Assembly: GCA_949949005.1 (NCBI GenBank)
Contig: CATLHM010000007.1
Span: forward strand, 62,001 to 126,000
Length of the DNA stretch: 64,000 nt
Source: an uncultured Lachnospiraceae bacterium
GTDB lineage: Bacteria > Bacillota > Clostridia > Lachnospirales > Lachnospiraceae
Direction: 5' to 3'
Both the position numbers and the translations under genes were made by a program. The notes under the pieces are model-generated. The model saw only the letters and a list, made by a program, of their open reading frames with translations, ran no database searches and was not told where the DNA came from. This document shows, one piece after another, positions 7,828 through 16,966 of the stretch; position 1 is the stretch's first letter, and each line of letters starts with the position of its first letter.

Positions 7828-9696
7828 ATGACAAAAAAACAGCAAAAAATACTTGTCCGCATTGTGGCTGCCGCAGTCCTTTTTGTGGGGCTGTTTATCT
7901 GTGAACATGCAGGTTTTTTTGAGAATCTTGAAAATAAATGGATTTTATTTGTGATCTATCTGATTCCCTATCTGGTGATCGGATATGATATTATTTTTAA
8001 AGCGGCAAGAAATATCAGCCATGGTCAGGTCTTTGACGAGAATTTCCTGATGATGATCGCCACTTTTGGGGCGTTTGGGGTCAGGGAATATTCCGAGGCG
8101 GTGGCGGTGATGCTTTTTTATCAGGTAGGAGAGCTGTTTCAGAGCTACGCTGTGGGAAAGTCCCGGCAGTCTATTGCTGACATGATGGATATTTGTCCGG
8201 AATATGCCAACATTGAGGTGGACGGGAAGCTCGTTCAGGTGGAGCCGGACGAGGTGGAAGTGGGAAGCGTTATCGTGATAAAGCCCGGAGAGAGAATCCC
8301 CCTTGACGGTGTGGTGGTGGAAGGGGAGTCTTTGATTGACACTGCGGCCCTTACGGGCGAGTCGGTTCCCAGGAAAGCCAGTGTGGGGGATGAGATCATA
8401 AGCGGCTGTGTCAACGGCAGTTCTACCCTCAAGGTGAAGGTATCAAAAGAGTTCGACGATTCCACCGTGGCAAAGATACTGGAGCTGGTGGAGAATGCCA
8501 GCAGCAAGAAAGCCAAGGTAGAAAATTTTATTACCAAGTTCGCCAAATACTATACCCCCATTGTCACCATCGGAGCGGTGCTTCTGGCATTTCTTCCCCC
8601 GCTTCTTGCCGGGGGCGGATGGGCGCAGTGGATTCAGCGTGCCTGTATTTTTCTGGTGATCTCCTGTCCCTGTGCTCTGGTGATTTCCGTTCCCCTTGGA
8701 TTTTTCGGAGGAATCGGGGCTGCCTCCAGGATCGGGGTTTTGATCAAGGGCAGTAACTATATGGAAGCCATTTCGGAGATGACTACCATTGTTTTTGATA
8801 AAACAGGAACCCTGACTAAAGGGGAATTTAAGGTGCAGGCACTGCTTCCGGAAAACGGTACCGAAGAGGAGCTTCTGGAAATTGCCGCCCACGGGGAGGG
8901 GTATTCCACCCATCCCATTGCAGGCTCTATCCGGGAGGCCTATGGAAAAGAGCCGGATATGAACAGGGTAGGGCAGGCTCTGGAGGTTCCGGGAGAAGGG
9001 CTCTGCGTTCCGATTGATGGCAGGGAAGTTCTCATCGGAAATGAAAAGCTGATGAAAAACAGAGGGATCTCGTTTATACCCTGCGAAAATCAGGGCACCA
9101 TTGTCTATGTCGCCTGCGAGGGAAAAAGCCTGGGCACCATCGTGATTGCAGACAGCATCAAGGAAGGAGCCGGAGAAGCTATCCGCAGCATGAGAGCGGT
9201 GGGGGTGAAAAAGTGCGTGATGCTTACAGGAGACAGGCAGCAGGCGGCTTTGGCGGTGGCGAAAGAGCTTGGCATAGACGAGGTTCATGCAGAACTCCTG
9301 CCAGGAGAGAAGGTCGCCAGGGTGGAAGAGCTGTTGCACGCGCAGAAGGGAAAGGAAAGACTTGCCTTTGTGGGGGACGGCATCAATGACGCTCCGGTAC
9401 TGACCAGGGCGGACATCGGAATCGCCATGGGCAGTATGGGAAGCGACGCGGCCATTGAGGCGGCGGACGTGGTGCTGATGGATGATGATGTAAAGAAGAT
9501 TGCCGCCGTGGTGCGGATCTGCTGCAGGACCCTGGGAATCGTGAAGCAGAATATTGTCTTTGCTCTGGCCGTAAAGGCATTGGTGCTCCTTCTTGGGGCG
9601 TTTGGCCTTGCCAATATGTGGGAGGCCGTGTTCGCGGATGTGGGGGTTTCCGTGATCGCCATACTGAATTCTATGCGGGCCCTTAAGAGCCGCTGA
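7828..9696 (+). CDS. Heavy-metal P-type ATPase (Zn/Cd/Pb exporter, ZntA/CadA group)
   Basis: A 622-residue P1B-type pump for export of divalent soft metals across the membrane. It has the transmembrane metal motif CPC (SCPCAL, Cys280 and Cys282), the phosphorylated Asp324 in DKTGTLTKG, TGES in the actuator domain, the STHPIAGSI His-Pro pair, and GDGINDAPVL. The final helix has FADVGVSVIAILNS, with the Asp typical of the Zn/Cd group rather than copper pumps. I chose ATG 7828 because AAGGAGGA lies seven bases upstream; the open frame begins at 7771 but those extra residues are the terminator hairpin. It lacks the usual N-terminal HMA domain, which is supplied by the small gene upstream. Confidence 0.94.
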   Translation: MTKKQQKILVRIVAAAVLFVGLFICEHAGFFENLENKWILFVIYLIPYLVIGYDIIFKAARNISHGQVFDENFLMMIATFGAFGVREYSEAVAVMLFYQVGELFQSYAVGKSRQSIADMMDICPEYANIEVDGKLVQVEPDEVEVGSVIVIKPGERIPLDGVVVEGESLIDTAALTGESVPRKASVGDEIISGCVNGSSTLKVKVSKEFDDSTVAKILELVENASSKKAKVENFITKFAKYYTPIVTIGAVLLAFLPPLLAGGGWAQWIQRACIFLVISCPCALVISVPLGFFGGIGAASRIGVLIKGSNYMEAISEMTTIVFDKTGTLTKGEFKVQALLPENGTEEELLEIAAHGEGYSTHPIAGSIREAYGKEPDMNRVGQALEVPGEGLCVPIDGREVLIGNEKLMKNRGISFIPCENQGTIVYVACEGKSLGTIVIADSIKEGAGEAIRSMRAVGVKKCVMLTGDRQQAALAVAKELGIDEVHAELLPGEKVARVEELLHAQKGKERLAFVGDGINDAPVLTRADIGIAMGSMGSDAAIEAADVVLMDDDVKKIAAVVRICCRTLGIVKQNIVFALAVKALVLLLGAFGLANMWEAVFADVGVSVIAILNSMRALKSR

Positions 9697-9725
9697 AGGC
9701 GGCGTATATTTCCGGGGAGATACAG

Positions 9726-11480
9726 ATGAAATTTTTGAAAGATTACTGGAACAGACAGGGGCTATGGGAAAAATTTTTTCTGATTATTATTCCATCCTCT
9801 TTACTTTCCAGTCTCCTGATTTTGATTTTTGCATATGTGGTTTTTGGAGTGTATGAAAGAAAGATGTATCAGTTGGCAAGACAGAATCTAAGTCTTGTGG
9901 TAGGAAAAATAGAGACAGAGCTGATGGAAGTAGGAGCAATCGGCACCGATTTGATCATAAATGATGACATCCAGAGAGCGCTTGCAAAAGAACAGACACA
10001 GGAAGGTGATGGGCAGCAAAACATGGACAGTATCCGTGTGGATCGACAGGTATACAAGGTTTTGCAGCAGGCGATGTTCAGAGATGGGTATATGAGTTCT
10101 ATTTCCATTTTTGCGGAGGATACATGGTATTATGTAGGGAATGCCAATCGTTCATATGACAGGACTTTGCTGGAAAAAGTCAATTTTGACCTGACTATGG
10201 AGCCAAGCCAAATGATCTGGTGCGCCCCGGATTATCCCTCTTCTCACCTCTATGGCATTCAGCCTGTGATAGATATTTATTATGGGACGTTTCGTACCGT
10301 GGCGGTTCTCGTCTTAGAATATGATCTGGAGGGGTGTCTCAACAGCATACGCCAGCATTCTGAAAATACTTCTTTTATGCAGGAATTTGCCATTTATAAT
10401 GGGGAGGATATGATCTACTCTGATATCAGGCCAAACTCCGGTCTGGAGTGGGAAAAGGATCAGGATTATAAAATCATTTCCACAGAGGACAGAACCTATT
10501 TTGCATCCTATCTGAATGAATCTTCTTATGGCTGGAAATATGTATTTCTAGTCAATTATGATGATCTGCTGGGGGCGATGCGGTTTCTCAAATATCTGTT
10601 CTGTGGGGTTGCCATAGTGGTAACTGGCATATCGGTTCTGTTCTGCCGCAGGCTTACCAGAACCATTACGGATCGTTTTGCCTGGCTGCTTGACCGGATG
10701 AAGAGAGTCCGGCAGGGGAGCTTTCGGGTGGAAGGTATGGTAAGTCCTGATACGAAAAACAACAGTTCCAGGGATGAAATCGACCTGCTCTGTCAGAGAT
10801 TTGAGGATATGGTGGGAGCACTGGACGAACTGATTCAGGAAAACTATGTAAAGCAGATGCTGATTCAGGAAAACAGGCTCAAGGAGCTGCAAAGCCAGAT
10901 TAATCCCCACTTTTTGTTTAATACCCTGCAAACCGTCAATTGGAAAGCCAAGGCAAACAGCCAGAAGGAGATCTCAGAGATCGTGGAAAGCCTGGGAAAG
11001 CTCCTTCGCTATACATTGGAGGGGGACGAGGATCCGGTCAGCCTGAAAAAAGAGATTGAGATTTTAAAAAGATATATTCTGATTCAGCAGGTGCGGTACG
11101 AGGAACGGCTGATCATGCACATCGACGTTCCGGAATCTATGGATGAAAAGCGTCTGCCTAAACTGTCTTTACAGAATATTGTTGAAAATTCTATCAAGTA
11201 TGCGTTGGAGAATATGCTGGAACCTTGTGTGATCCGTGTGTGGGCGGAACCGGTTCCGGAGGGCTATCGGATCTGTGTGGAAGATAACGGCCCCGGAATC
11301 AAGGAGGAAGTCTTAAGCAGAATGAGTGGCGAAGCGCAGGAAGGACATTCAATTGCCGGTCTTGGAATCGGGCTGGACAATATCCAGGGCAGAGTGCGCA
11401 TCCTGTTTCCAGAGGGCTCCTGCCTGAAAATCGGAAATACCGGCCATGGAACACTTACGCAGATCATAATCAGGGAATAG
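9726..11480 (+). CDS. YesM-type sensor histidine kinase
   Basis: A 584-residue membrane kinase of the LytS/YesM group. The first helix is near residues 17-38, the extracellular sensor region runs to about residue 280, a second helix (YLFCGVAIVVTGISVLFC) follows, then a HAMP segment and a coiled coil. The His-kinase domain has the phospho-acceptor in QINPHFLFNTLQ, and the ATPase domain has the N box VENSIKYAL and G box DNGPGI and GLGIGLDNI. GGGGAGA lies before the ATG. It is followed 16 bases later by its AraC-type response regulator. Kinases of this group sense oligosaccharides and induce a neighbouring importer, and the next three genes fit that role. Confidence 0.92.
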   Translation: MKFLKDYWNRQGLWEKFFLIIIPSSLLSSLLILIFAYVVFGVYERKMYQLARQNLSLVVGKIETELMEVGAIGTDLIINDDIQRALAKEQTQEGDGQQNMDSIRVDRQVYKVLQQAMFRDGYMSSISIFAEDTWYYVGNANRSYDRTLLEKVNFDLTMEPSQMIWCAPDYPSSHLYGIQPVIDIYYGTFRTVAVLVLEYDLEGCLNSIRQHSENTSFMQEFAIYNGEDMIYSDIRPNSGLEWEKDQDYKIISTEDRTYFASYLNESSYGWKYVFLVNYDDLLGAMRFLKYLFCGVAIVVTGISVLFCRRLTRTITDRFAWLLDRMKRVRQGSFRVEGMVSPDTKNNSSRDEIDLLCQRFEDMVGALDELIQENYVKQMLIQENRLKELQSQINPHFLFNTLQTVNWKAKANSQKEISEIVESLGKLLRYTLEGDEDPVSLKKEIEILKRYILIQQVRYEERLIMHIDVPESMDEKRLPKLSLQNIVENSIKYALENMLEPCVIRVWAEPVPEGYRICVEDNGPGIKEEVLSRMSGEAQEGHSIAGLGIGLDNIQGRVRILFPEGSCLKIGNTGHGTLTQIIIRE

Positions 11481-11496
11481 GAGAGGGGATTAGAAA

Positions 11497-12270
11497 ATGG
11501 GAGGATACAGGAGGAAGGTTGTTCTGGTGGACGATGAAAAGGCAGTGGTTGAGAGCATGAGCCGGATCGTGGACTGGGAGTCGGAGGGATTTGAACTTTC
11601 CGCCACCTGTCTGAACGGATTTAAGGCATTGGATGCCATACGCAGGTTTCAGCCGGATATTGTGATCACGGATATCCGAATGCCTGTTATGGACGGAATT
11701 GAGCTGATCAAAAGAACCCGTGAATTCGACAGTCAGGTAACCTTTATTATTCTTTCCGGATATGGGGAGTTTGAATTGGCTAAAAGGGCTATGAAGGAAG
11801 GTGTGCGTGAATTTCTGCTCAAGCCCTGCGGGGAGGAGGAGATCCTTGAGGCGCTTAAGAACTCCTGTGAAAAGTATGAGATGAGCGATAGGGAAGGCAG
11901 TGGAGAAGACGGGGAGGAGATTGGACAAAGTCAGGATTTTGTAGATGTGATCATAAATTATGTGGAAACACATTATTTTGAGGAATGCCTGAATCTGAAA
12001 TGGATTGCCAGGGAACTTGTTTTTTTAAATGAGGATTATATTGGCAGACGATTTCATCAGAAAACAGGAAGCAGGTTTACCACATATCTGAATGAAGTCA
12101 GGATCAGAAAAGTGAAAGAATATATTCGAACCCACAGTGATGCGGGGAATGAGCAGATTGCGTCAGCGGTAGGATTTGGAAATAATCCCAAATACTTTGA
12201 AAAAGTATTTAAAAAATACACAGGATGCACACCGAAGGAGTATAGAGGAAAAGAAAAACAAACAAAATGA
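11497..12270 (+). CDS. YesN-type response regulator with AraC DNA-binding domain
   Basis: A 257-residue protein. Residues 1-120 form the receiver: VVLVDDEKAVVE holds the acidic pocket and VITDIRMPVMDGIEL the phospho-acceptor Asp; the LKPC segment supplies the conserved Lys. After an acidic linker (residues 130-145) come two AraC-type helix-turn-helix motifs, ending in FKKYTGCTPKEYR. The kinase next to it is its partner. It probably activates the SBP promoter 40-100 bases downstream, where a palindrome overlaps the -10. This is expected from family and position; no binding site is proven. Confidence 0.92.
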   Translation: MGGYRRKVVLVDDEKAVVESMSRIVDWESEGFELSATCLNGFKALDAIRRFQPDIVITDIRMPVMDGIELIKRTREFDSQVTFIILSGYGEFELAKRAMKEGVREFLLKPCGEEEILEALKNSCEKYEMSDREGSGEDGEEIGQSQDFVDVIINYVETHYFEECLNLKWIARELVFLNEDYIGRRFHQKTGSRFTTYLNEVRIRKVKEYIRTHSDAGNEQIASAVGFGNNPKYFEKVFKKYTGCTPKEYRGKEKQTK

Positions 12271-12303
12271 CGGATTTTTACCCTTCCAAGTCGGATATGT
12301 TGG

Positions 12304-12343
12304 TTAATTTTGCGGACACTACCGTTTATAATGATGACATCAT
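12304..12343 (+). promoter_or_regulatory. Promoter and palindrome upstream of the solute-binding lipoprotein
   Basis: TTAATT (12304-12309), a 17-base spacer and TATAAT (12327-12332) form a promoter with a perfect -10. The palindrome ATGATG-A-CATCAT (12331-12343) begins in the -10 box and covers the expected transcription start. Its position suits control of the importer, by the YesN protein or by a separate repressor. Confidence 0.55.
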
Positions 12344-12367
12344 TTAAGGAATGGGAGGGAGAAATCC

Positions 12368-14107
12368 ATGAAGAGAAAGAAAATAGCTTTATTACTGTCA
12401 ATTGTAATGACGGCGACCGCGCTGATGTCAGGTTGTGGGAAAGAGCCGACAGACCAGCCGGCTTCATCCGGTGATGAGGGACAGGCCAAACAGGAGGAGA
12501 CCACAGAGGGTGCAGGAGAGGATACGGCAAAAGCGGATGTCGATTCAGGGCAGGCAGAGACGGAACAGTCCGGAGAAATGACGACTTTCACCTTTGCAAA
12601 AGTAGCATATCCCAGTGCTTCGCTTCCGGATGGCCAGACCTCGGAGGATAACGTGGTGATCGATTATATCCGGGATAAGTATCATGTGGATCTGGTTCTG
12701 GATTGGCAAGCGGAAGCATCAGAGTACAATAACAAATTGTCTATGAATATCGCATCGGGCAATTTACCGGATATTTTTTACTGTGATAACTATAGAACCT
12801 TTTTACAGTTGGCGCAAAACGGGCTGTTGGCCGACCTGACAGATATTTATGATGACAATATTTCCGATACTATTAAGGGAATTGACAGTTCCTATAATGG
12901 CAGACATTTTGAACCGGTTACTGTTGACGGAAAACTTATGGCAATTCCAGGAGGCAATCTGGGCGGATTAGAAAGTATGCTGTGCCTGCGCAAAGACTGG
13001 CTGGATAATCTCGGGCTGGATGTTCCGGAAACAATAGAAGATTTGGAAAAGGTACTTACCGCGTTTGTCAATGATGATCCGGATGGAAATGGAGTGGACG
13101 ATACGATAGGGCTGGTGGTTGCAGCGACAGAGCCCGTGAAGGGTTACAATCAGGCTTTTGGCCTGGAACCAATATTTTATGCTTTAGGGGCATATCCAAC
13201 CTATTGGATGGAAGATGAAAACGGGGAAGTATATTATGGTTCCACTGCCGATGAGATGAAGGAGGCTCTTCGTATACTTCAGGACTGGTATGCAAAGGGG
13301 CTGATTGACAAGCAGTTTGCCACGAGGATTGGTTCAGGGGAAACGGAGGCAGTGTTCAATTCCGGCCAGGCAGGGGCGGTATTTACCCCAATCCATATAA
13401 CAAGTCTGGTAGAGTCTTTTACGAACAATCCGGATATTGAAATTGCACTTACGAACGCTCCTCTATCTGCTGACGGCAAATTCAGATATATTCTGCCGGC
13501 GCCTATGTCCTCCATGCTCTGTATCAGCGCCAAGTGCTCTGATCCGGCAAAAGCTGTGGAGATTATCGGCATTGGAAATGATTTGTACAGAGGATTTGAT
13601 GAGGAGGCAAATGCAATCTTTGATGAAGCAAATATTGCCCCTTCCAGCAGCGGACGCAGGGCGGTTTTCCCGCAGGGGGCAGTTACCTATGATTACTTTG
13701 ATGCAATTGAAAGAGGAGGAAAAGCGACTAAAGAAAATATAGAAACTGGTTCCTATACGCCCTTTGAAGGTATCACACAGTATAATATAGATCAGATAGA
13801 ATTGGCCACTGGTTTTGCGGATGGCTCCGATAAGAATGAGCTTTCTTTCAAGGCATATTATTATGGATATATTGGAAGCCAGTTGCTCTCTGACAGTAAA
13901 ATGGAACCTTTGAGCGCCGCTTACTATTACACCACGGAATCCAGTCCTTCCCTGCAGACAGAGCTGGATACGCTGGAGCAGGAAATGTATCTGAGCATTA
14001 TTATCGGCGATAAGAGTGTGGATTATTTCGATGAATTTGTGCAGCAGTGGAACAGTATTGGCGGAGAGACCTTGTTAAACGAGGTGAATGAGATTCTCGG
14101 AAAGTAA
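12368..14107 (+). CDS. Extracellular solute-binding lipoprotein (LplA-like)
   Basis: A 579-residue lipoprotein. A charged start (MKRKK) and hydrophobic segment lead to the lipobox LMSGC, with Cys23 as the lipidated residue, then a Ser/Glu/Gly-rich linker to about residue 65. The mature domain resembles family 1 solute-binding proteins of the LplA type that capture oligosaccharides. GGGAGGGAG lies before the ATG. It is followed by two LplB/YtcP-type permeases. The operon has no ATPase, so it would need a shared MsmX-type ATPase. The substrate is unknown; the nearby xylosidase locus makes a plant oligosaccharide plausible. Confidence 0.9.
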   Translation: MKRKKIALLLSIVMTATALMSGCGKEPTDQPASSGDEGQAKQEETTEGAGEDTAKADVDSGQAETEQSGEMTTFTFAKVAYPSASLPDGQTSEDNVVIDYIRDKYHVDLVLDWQAEASEYNNKLSMNIASGNLPDIFYCDNYRTFLQLAQNGLLADLTDIYDDNISDTIKGIDSSYNGRHFEPVTVDGKLMAIPGGNLGGLESMLCLRKDWLDNLGLDVPETIEDLEKVLTAFVNDDPDGNGVDDTIGLVVAATEPVKGYNQAFGLEPIFYALGAYPTYWMEDENGEVYYGSTADEMKEALRILQDWYAKGLIDKQFATRIGSGETEAVFNSGQAGAVFTPIHITSLVESFTNNPDIEIALTNAPLSADGKFRYILPAPMSSMLCISAKCSDPAKAVEIIGIGNDLYRGFDEEANAIFDEANIAPSSSGRRAVFPQGAVTYDYFDAIERGGKATKENIETGSYTPFEGITQYNIDQIELATGFADGSDKNELSFKAYYYGYIGSQLLSDSKMEPLSAAYYYTTESSPSLQTELDTLEQEMYLSIIIGDKSVDYFDEFVQQWNSIGGETLLNEVNEILGK

Positions 14108-14121
14108 AGGACAGAGAACGG

Positions 14122-14158
14122 GGGAGGTACGGGAAGAGTGCATTCTTCCATGCCTCCC
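14122..14158 (+). promoter_or_regulatory. Intercistronic hairpin between lipoprotein and permease genes
   Basis: GGGAGG (14122-14127) pairs with CCTCCC (14153-14158) and GGAAGA with TCTTCC inside, separated by a small internal loop. It lacks a long T-tract. Stem-loops here are common in importer operons, where they stabilise the abundant binding-protein mRNA and lower permease expression. Confidence 0.6.
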
Positions 14159-14180
14159 TTTGTCCGGAAAGGAAAATTAT

Positions 14181-15095
14181 ATGAAAAAAAATCGTTCCTC
14201 CGCTGTCTCACGAACCCATAAACAGGGCCCTTATCATCTGATGCTGCTGCCGGGCATGGTACTTTTATTTATTTTTCATCTTGTGCCTATGGTGGGTCTG
14301 CTTATGGCATTTGAGGATTTCATGCCGATCAAGGGGCTGTTTGGCTCCAAGTTTGTAGGGATGGCAAATTTTCAGCGGCTGTTTAAATTACCAACTTTCT
14401 GGCGGATCCTGCGCAACACCATTGTGATCTCCGTGGGAAAGCTGCTGCTGGTGATGGTGGCTTCCGTTGTATTCGCGCTTCTTTTAAATGAATGCAGGCA
14501 TGTAAAGCTCAAAAGGGTAGTGCAGACCACGGTATATTTGCCCCACTTTTTATCCTGGGTTATCCTGGCTGTGATGTTCAGCAATATCTTTTCTTATACG
14601 GGAATCGTGAGTCAGATCGTACAGTTCTTTGGCGGAGAGCCGGAAATGTTCATGATCAGCAATACCTGGTTTCGCAAGATTTTGATCGGCGGAGAGGTAT
14701 GGAAGGAGTTCGGATACGGTGCGATCGTCTACATAGCGGCCATAACGAATATAGATCCTACCATGTATGAGGCGGCATCCATTGACGGGGCGGGGAGATG
14801 GAAGAAGATATGGTATATTACGCTCCCAAGTATTGTACCGACGATCATCCTGATGACCACGCTGAATATAGGGAAGCTTTTAAAAGGCGGTTTTGATCAG
14901 GTATTTAATCTCTATTCCCCGCTGGTGTATGAGACGGGGGATATCATTGACACATATGTATACCGGATGGGCCTTGTAGACTTGCAGTATAGTAACGGAA
15001 CGGCAGTCGGACTTTTTCAGTCCCTGATCGGATTTGTTCTTCTGGTGATCGCCTACAAGCTGGCAGATAAGCTGGTGGGCTACCGGGTATTTTAA
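14181..15095 (+). CDS. Sugar ABC importer permease, LplB-like
   Basis: A 304-residue inner-membrane permease with about six helices. The start at 14181 follows GGAAAGGA, and the frame upstream of it is non-coding leader. The EAA loop that contacts the ATPase is YEAASIDGAGRWKKIWYITLP. The N-terminal helix, the NFQRLF segment and the YLPHFLSWVILA helix are typical of LplB. It pairs with the next permease and the lipoprotein upstream. Substrate is not evident from the sequence. Confidence 0.92.
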   Translation: MKKNRSSAVSRTHKQGPYHLMLLPGMVLLFIFHLVPMVGLLMAFEDFMPIKGLFGSKFVGMANFQRLFKLPTFWRILRNTIVISVGKLLLVMVASVVFALLLNECRHVKLKRVVQTTVYLPHFLSWVILAVMFSNIFSYTGIVSQIVQFFGGEPEMFMISNTWFRKILIGGEVWKEFGYGAIVYIAAITNIDPTMYEAASIDGAGRWKKIWYITLPSIVPTIILMTTLNIGKLLKGGFDQVFNLYSPLVYETGDIIDTYVYRMGLVDLQYSNGTAVGLFQSLIGFVLLVIAYKLADKLVGYRVF

Positions 15096-15105
15096 AGGAG
15101 GGTAT

Positions 15106-15984
15106 ATGAAACGAATAAAAATATCGGATGTTGTGATCTATGCCCTGCTGATTTTTTCCGGCCTGATCTGCCTGGTTCCGATCTGGAATACGATCGCGAT
15201 CTCTTTCAGTGATAAGACCAGTGCGGCTCTAGGGCTTGTGAGGATGCTGCCAGTGAATTTCACTCTGGCTTCCTATAACAATATGATGGAAGAAACCCAG
15301 TTTTGGACATCCTTCATGGTTTCCATAAAGCGGGTTCTGATCGGAGTGTCCATCAACATGATAGTTACCATATTGATGGCGTATCCGCTTTCAAAATCCC
15401 CGCGTGAGTTCCACACAAAAAATATTTATATGTGGATCGTGGTGTTTACAATGCTGTTTAACGGAGGGCTGGTTCCAACCTTTATGGTGGTAAACAATCT
15501 GCATATGATGGATACCTTCTGGGCATTGGTGCTCCCTGGGGCGGTTCCGGTATTCAATGTGATACTTCTGATGAATTTCTTTAAGGGAATACCAAAATCT
15601 CTGGAAGAATCGGCCAGTATGGATGGCGCCGGCCCATGGACGGTATTAGCACTGATTTATCTGCCGCTGTCCAAAGCATCGCTGGCAACCATTGCGCTGT
15701 TCTCGGTGGTGACCCACTGGAATTCTTATTTTGACGGGAAAATATATATCAACTCTATGGAAAAGCTTCCGCTTCAGACCTATATTCAGTCATTATCTGC
15801 CTCCTTGAATGCGGAGCAGATGGCGATGATGACGGCGGAGGAATTGGAAGAGCAGCTTGCGGTTTCCAGCCTTACCTTTAATTCGGCAAAGGTGGTGGTG
15901 TCTATGATCCCTATTTTATTGATTTATCCGTTTTTGCAGAAGTATTTTGTTACCGGCATGGTGGTCGGGGCGGTGAAGGAGTAA
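15106..15984 (+). CDS. Sugar ABC importer permease, YtcP-like
   Basis: A 292-residue permease starting 10 bases after the previous one, preceded by AAAGGAGGG. It has about six helices and the EAA loop EESASMDGAGPWTVLALIYLPL; the C terminus PFLQKYFVTGMVVGAVKE is the family signature. It forms the second half of the translocation pore with the LplB-like protein. It closes the importer operon; there is no ATPase gene behind it. Confidence 0.92.
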   Translation: MKRIKISDVVIYALLIFSGLICLVPIWNTIAISFSDKTSAALGLVRMLPVNFTLASYNNMMEETQFWTSFMVSIKRVLIGVSINMIVTILMAYPLSKSPREFHTKNIYMWIVVFTMLFNGGLVPTFMVVNNLHMMDTFWALVLPGAVPVFNVILLMNFFKGIPKSLEESASMDGAGPWTVLALIYLPLSKASLATIALFSVVTHWNSYFDGKIYINSMEKLPLQTYIQSLSASLNAEQMAMMTAEELEEQLAVSSLTFNSAKVVVSMIPILLIYPFLQKYFVTGMVVGAVKE

Positions 15985-16102
15985 CAAGGAGTAACTGCAG
16001 CCTGGAAGAGGGGCGGTGAGGCAATTTCAGGCAGGCGTTTTGGGTGTGAAAATGGTAGATGGGGGACGAATATCAGGTCGCAGATGAGACATGGAGGTAA
16101 GT

Positions 16103-16924
16103 GTGAAAAATAGGAACGATAATAAAAAGGATGAAGTAAAAGTACATATTCTGGGAAGCTGTTCGGGTACGGAGCCCTATGAGGGAAGGCACCATACTTC
16201 GGTGCTTCTGGAAATTCCGGAGGGAATTTACTGGCTGGATGCAGGGGAGTGCTGCGCTTATACAGCACATCTTATGGGAATTGATCTTTTAAAGACCCGG
16301 GGCATTTTTATATCCCACTGCCACATGGATCACATTGGAGGCCTGGGGAACCTTCTCTGGAATATCCGAAAGCTGACGGTGGTGAAGCGGCAGCTTCCTG
16401 TAGCGGAAACGATTGCGGTATATGTGCCGTGGCTGGAGAGCTACCAGGCACAGATGGAGCTGCTTAGGCACACGGAGGACGATTTTGTGTGCAGCTACGG
16501 CCATGCCGGGTATCCGGTGCAGGACGGTCTTTTGTATCAGGGAGGGGAAAATGAGGGAGGGATTGCTGTAGAGGCAATCCATAACCATCATTTGAAGCAT
16601 GAACCGGAAACTCCCTGGCGCTCCTTTTCCTTCCGTATACGGCTCTGTGGAAAAACTATTTTTTATTCGGGGGATACCCAGAGGGAGGATCTGGAATATA
16701 CCGTGCCGGAGCAGTGTGATCTGCTTATGATTGAAACCGGGCACCATCAGATTTCGGAAATCTGCGACTGCCTGAAACGATTTGGGAAGAGGCCGAAAAA
16801 GCTTTTGTTCATTCACCACGGGGTGAAGATTCTGAAAAACCCTCAGTGGGCCATCGGAGAGGTGGAGCGCTGTTGGGGGCCTTCCGGTATGGTTGCGCAG
16901 GATAGAATGACGGTGATTGTCTAA
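16103..16924 (+). CDS. MBL-fold metallo-hydrolase
   Basis: A protein of about 273 residues with the zinc motif HCHMDHIGG and later His/Asp ligands (YSGDTQRED, IETGHHQ and FIHHG). It belongs to the metallo-beta-lactamase fold, near the RNase Z/arylsulfatase-like branch. The GTG at 16103 has GGAGG five bases upstream; an ATG at 16091 in the same frame has none. It sits 118 bases after the importer permease and may be co-transcribed. The substrate cannot be named; a sugar-derived ester or phosphodiester is possible. Confidence 0.75.
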   Translation: MKNRNDNKKDEVKVHILGSCSGTEPYEGRHHTSVLLEIPEGIYWLDAGECCAYTAHLMGIDLLKTRGIFISHCHMDHIGGLGNLLWNIRKLTVVKRQLPVAETIAVYVPWLESYQAQMELLRHTEDDFVCSYGHAGYPVQDGLLYQGGENEGGIAVEAIHNHHLKHEPETPWRSFSFRIRLCGKTIFYSGDTQREDLEYTVPEQCDLLMIETGHHQISEICDCLKRFGKRPKKLLFIHHGVKILKNPQWAIGEVERCWGPSGMVAQDRMTVIV

Positions 16925-16966
16925 AAGGAATGTCGGTCAGACTCTGAAAGGAGCATGATCAGAAAA

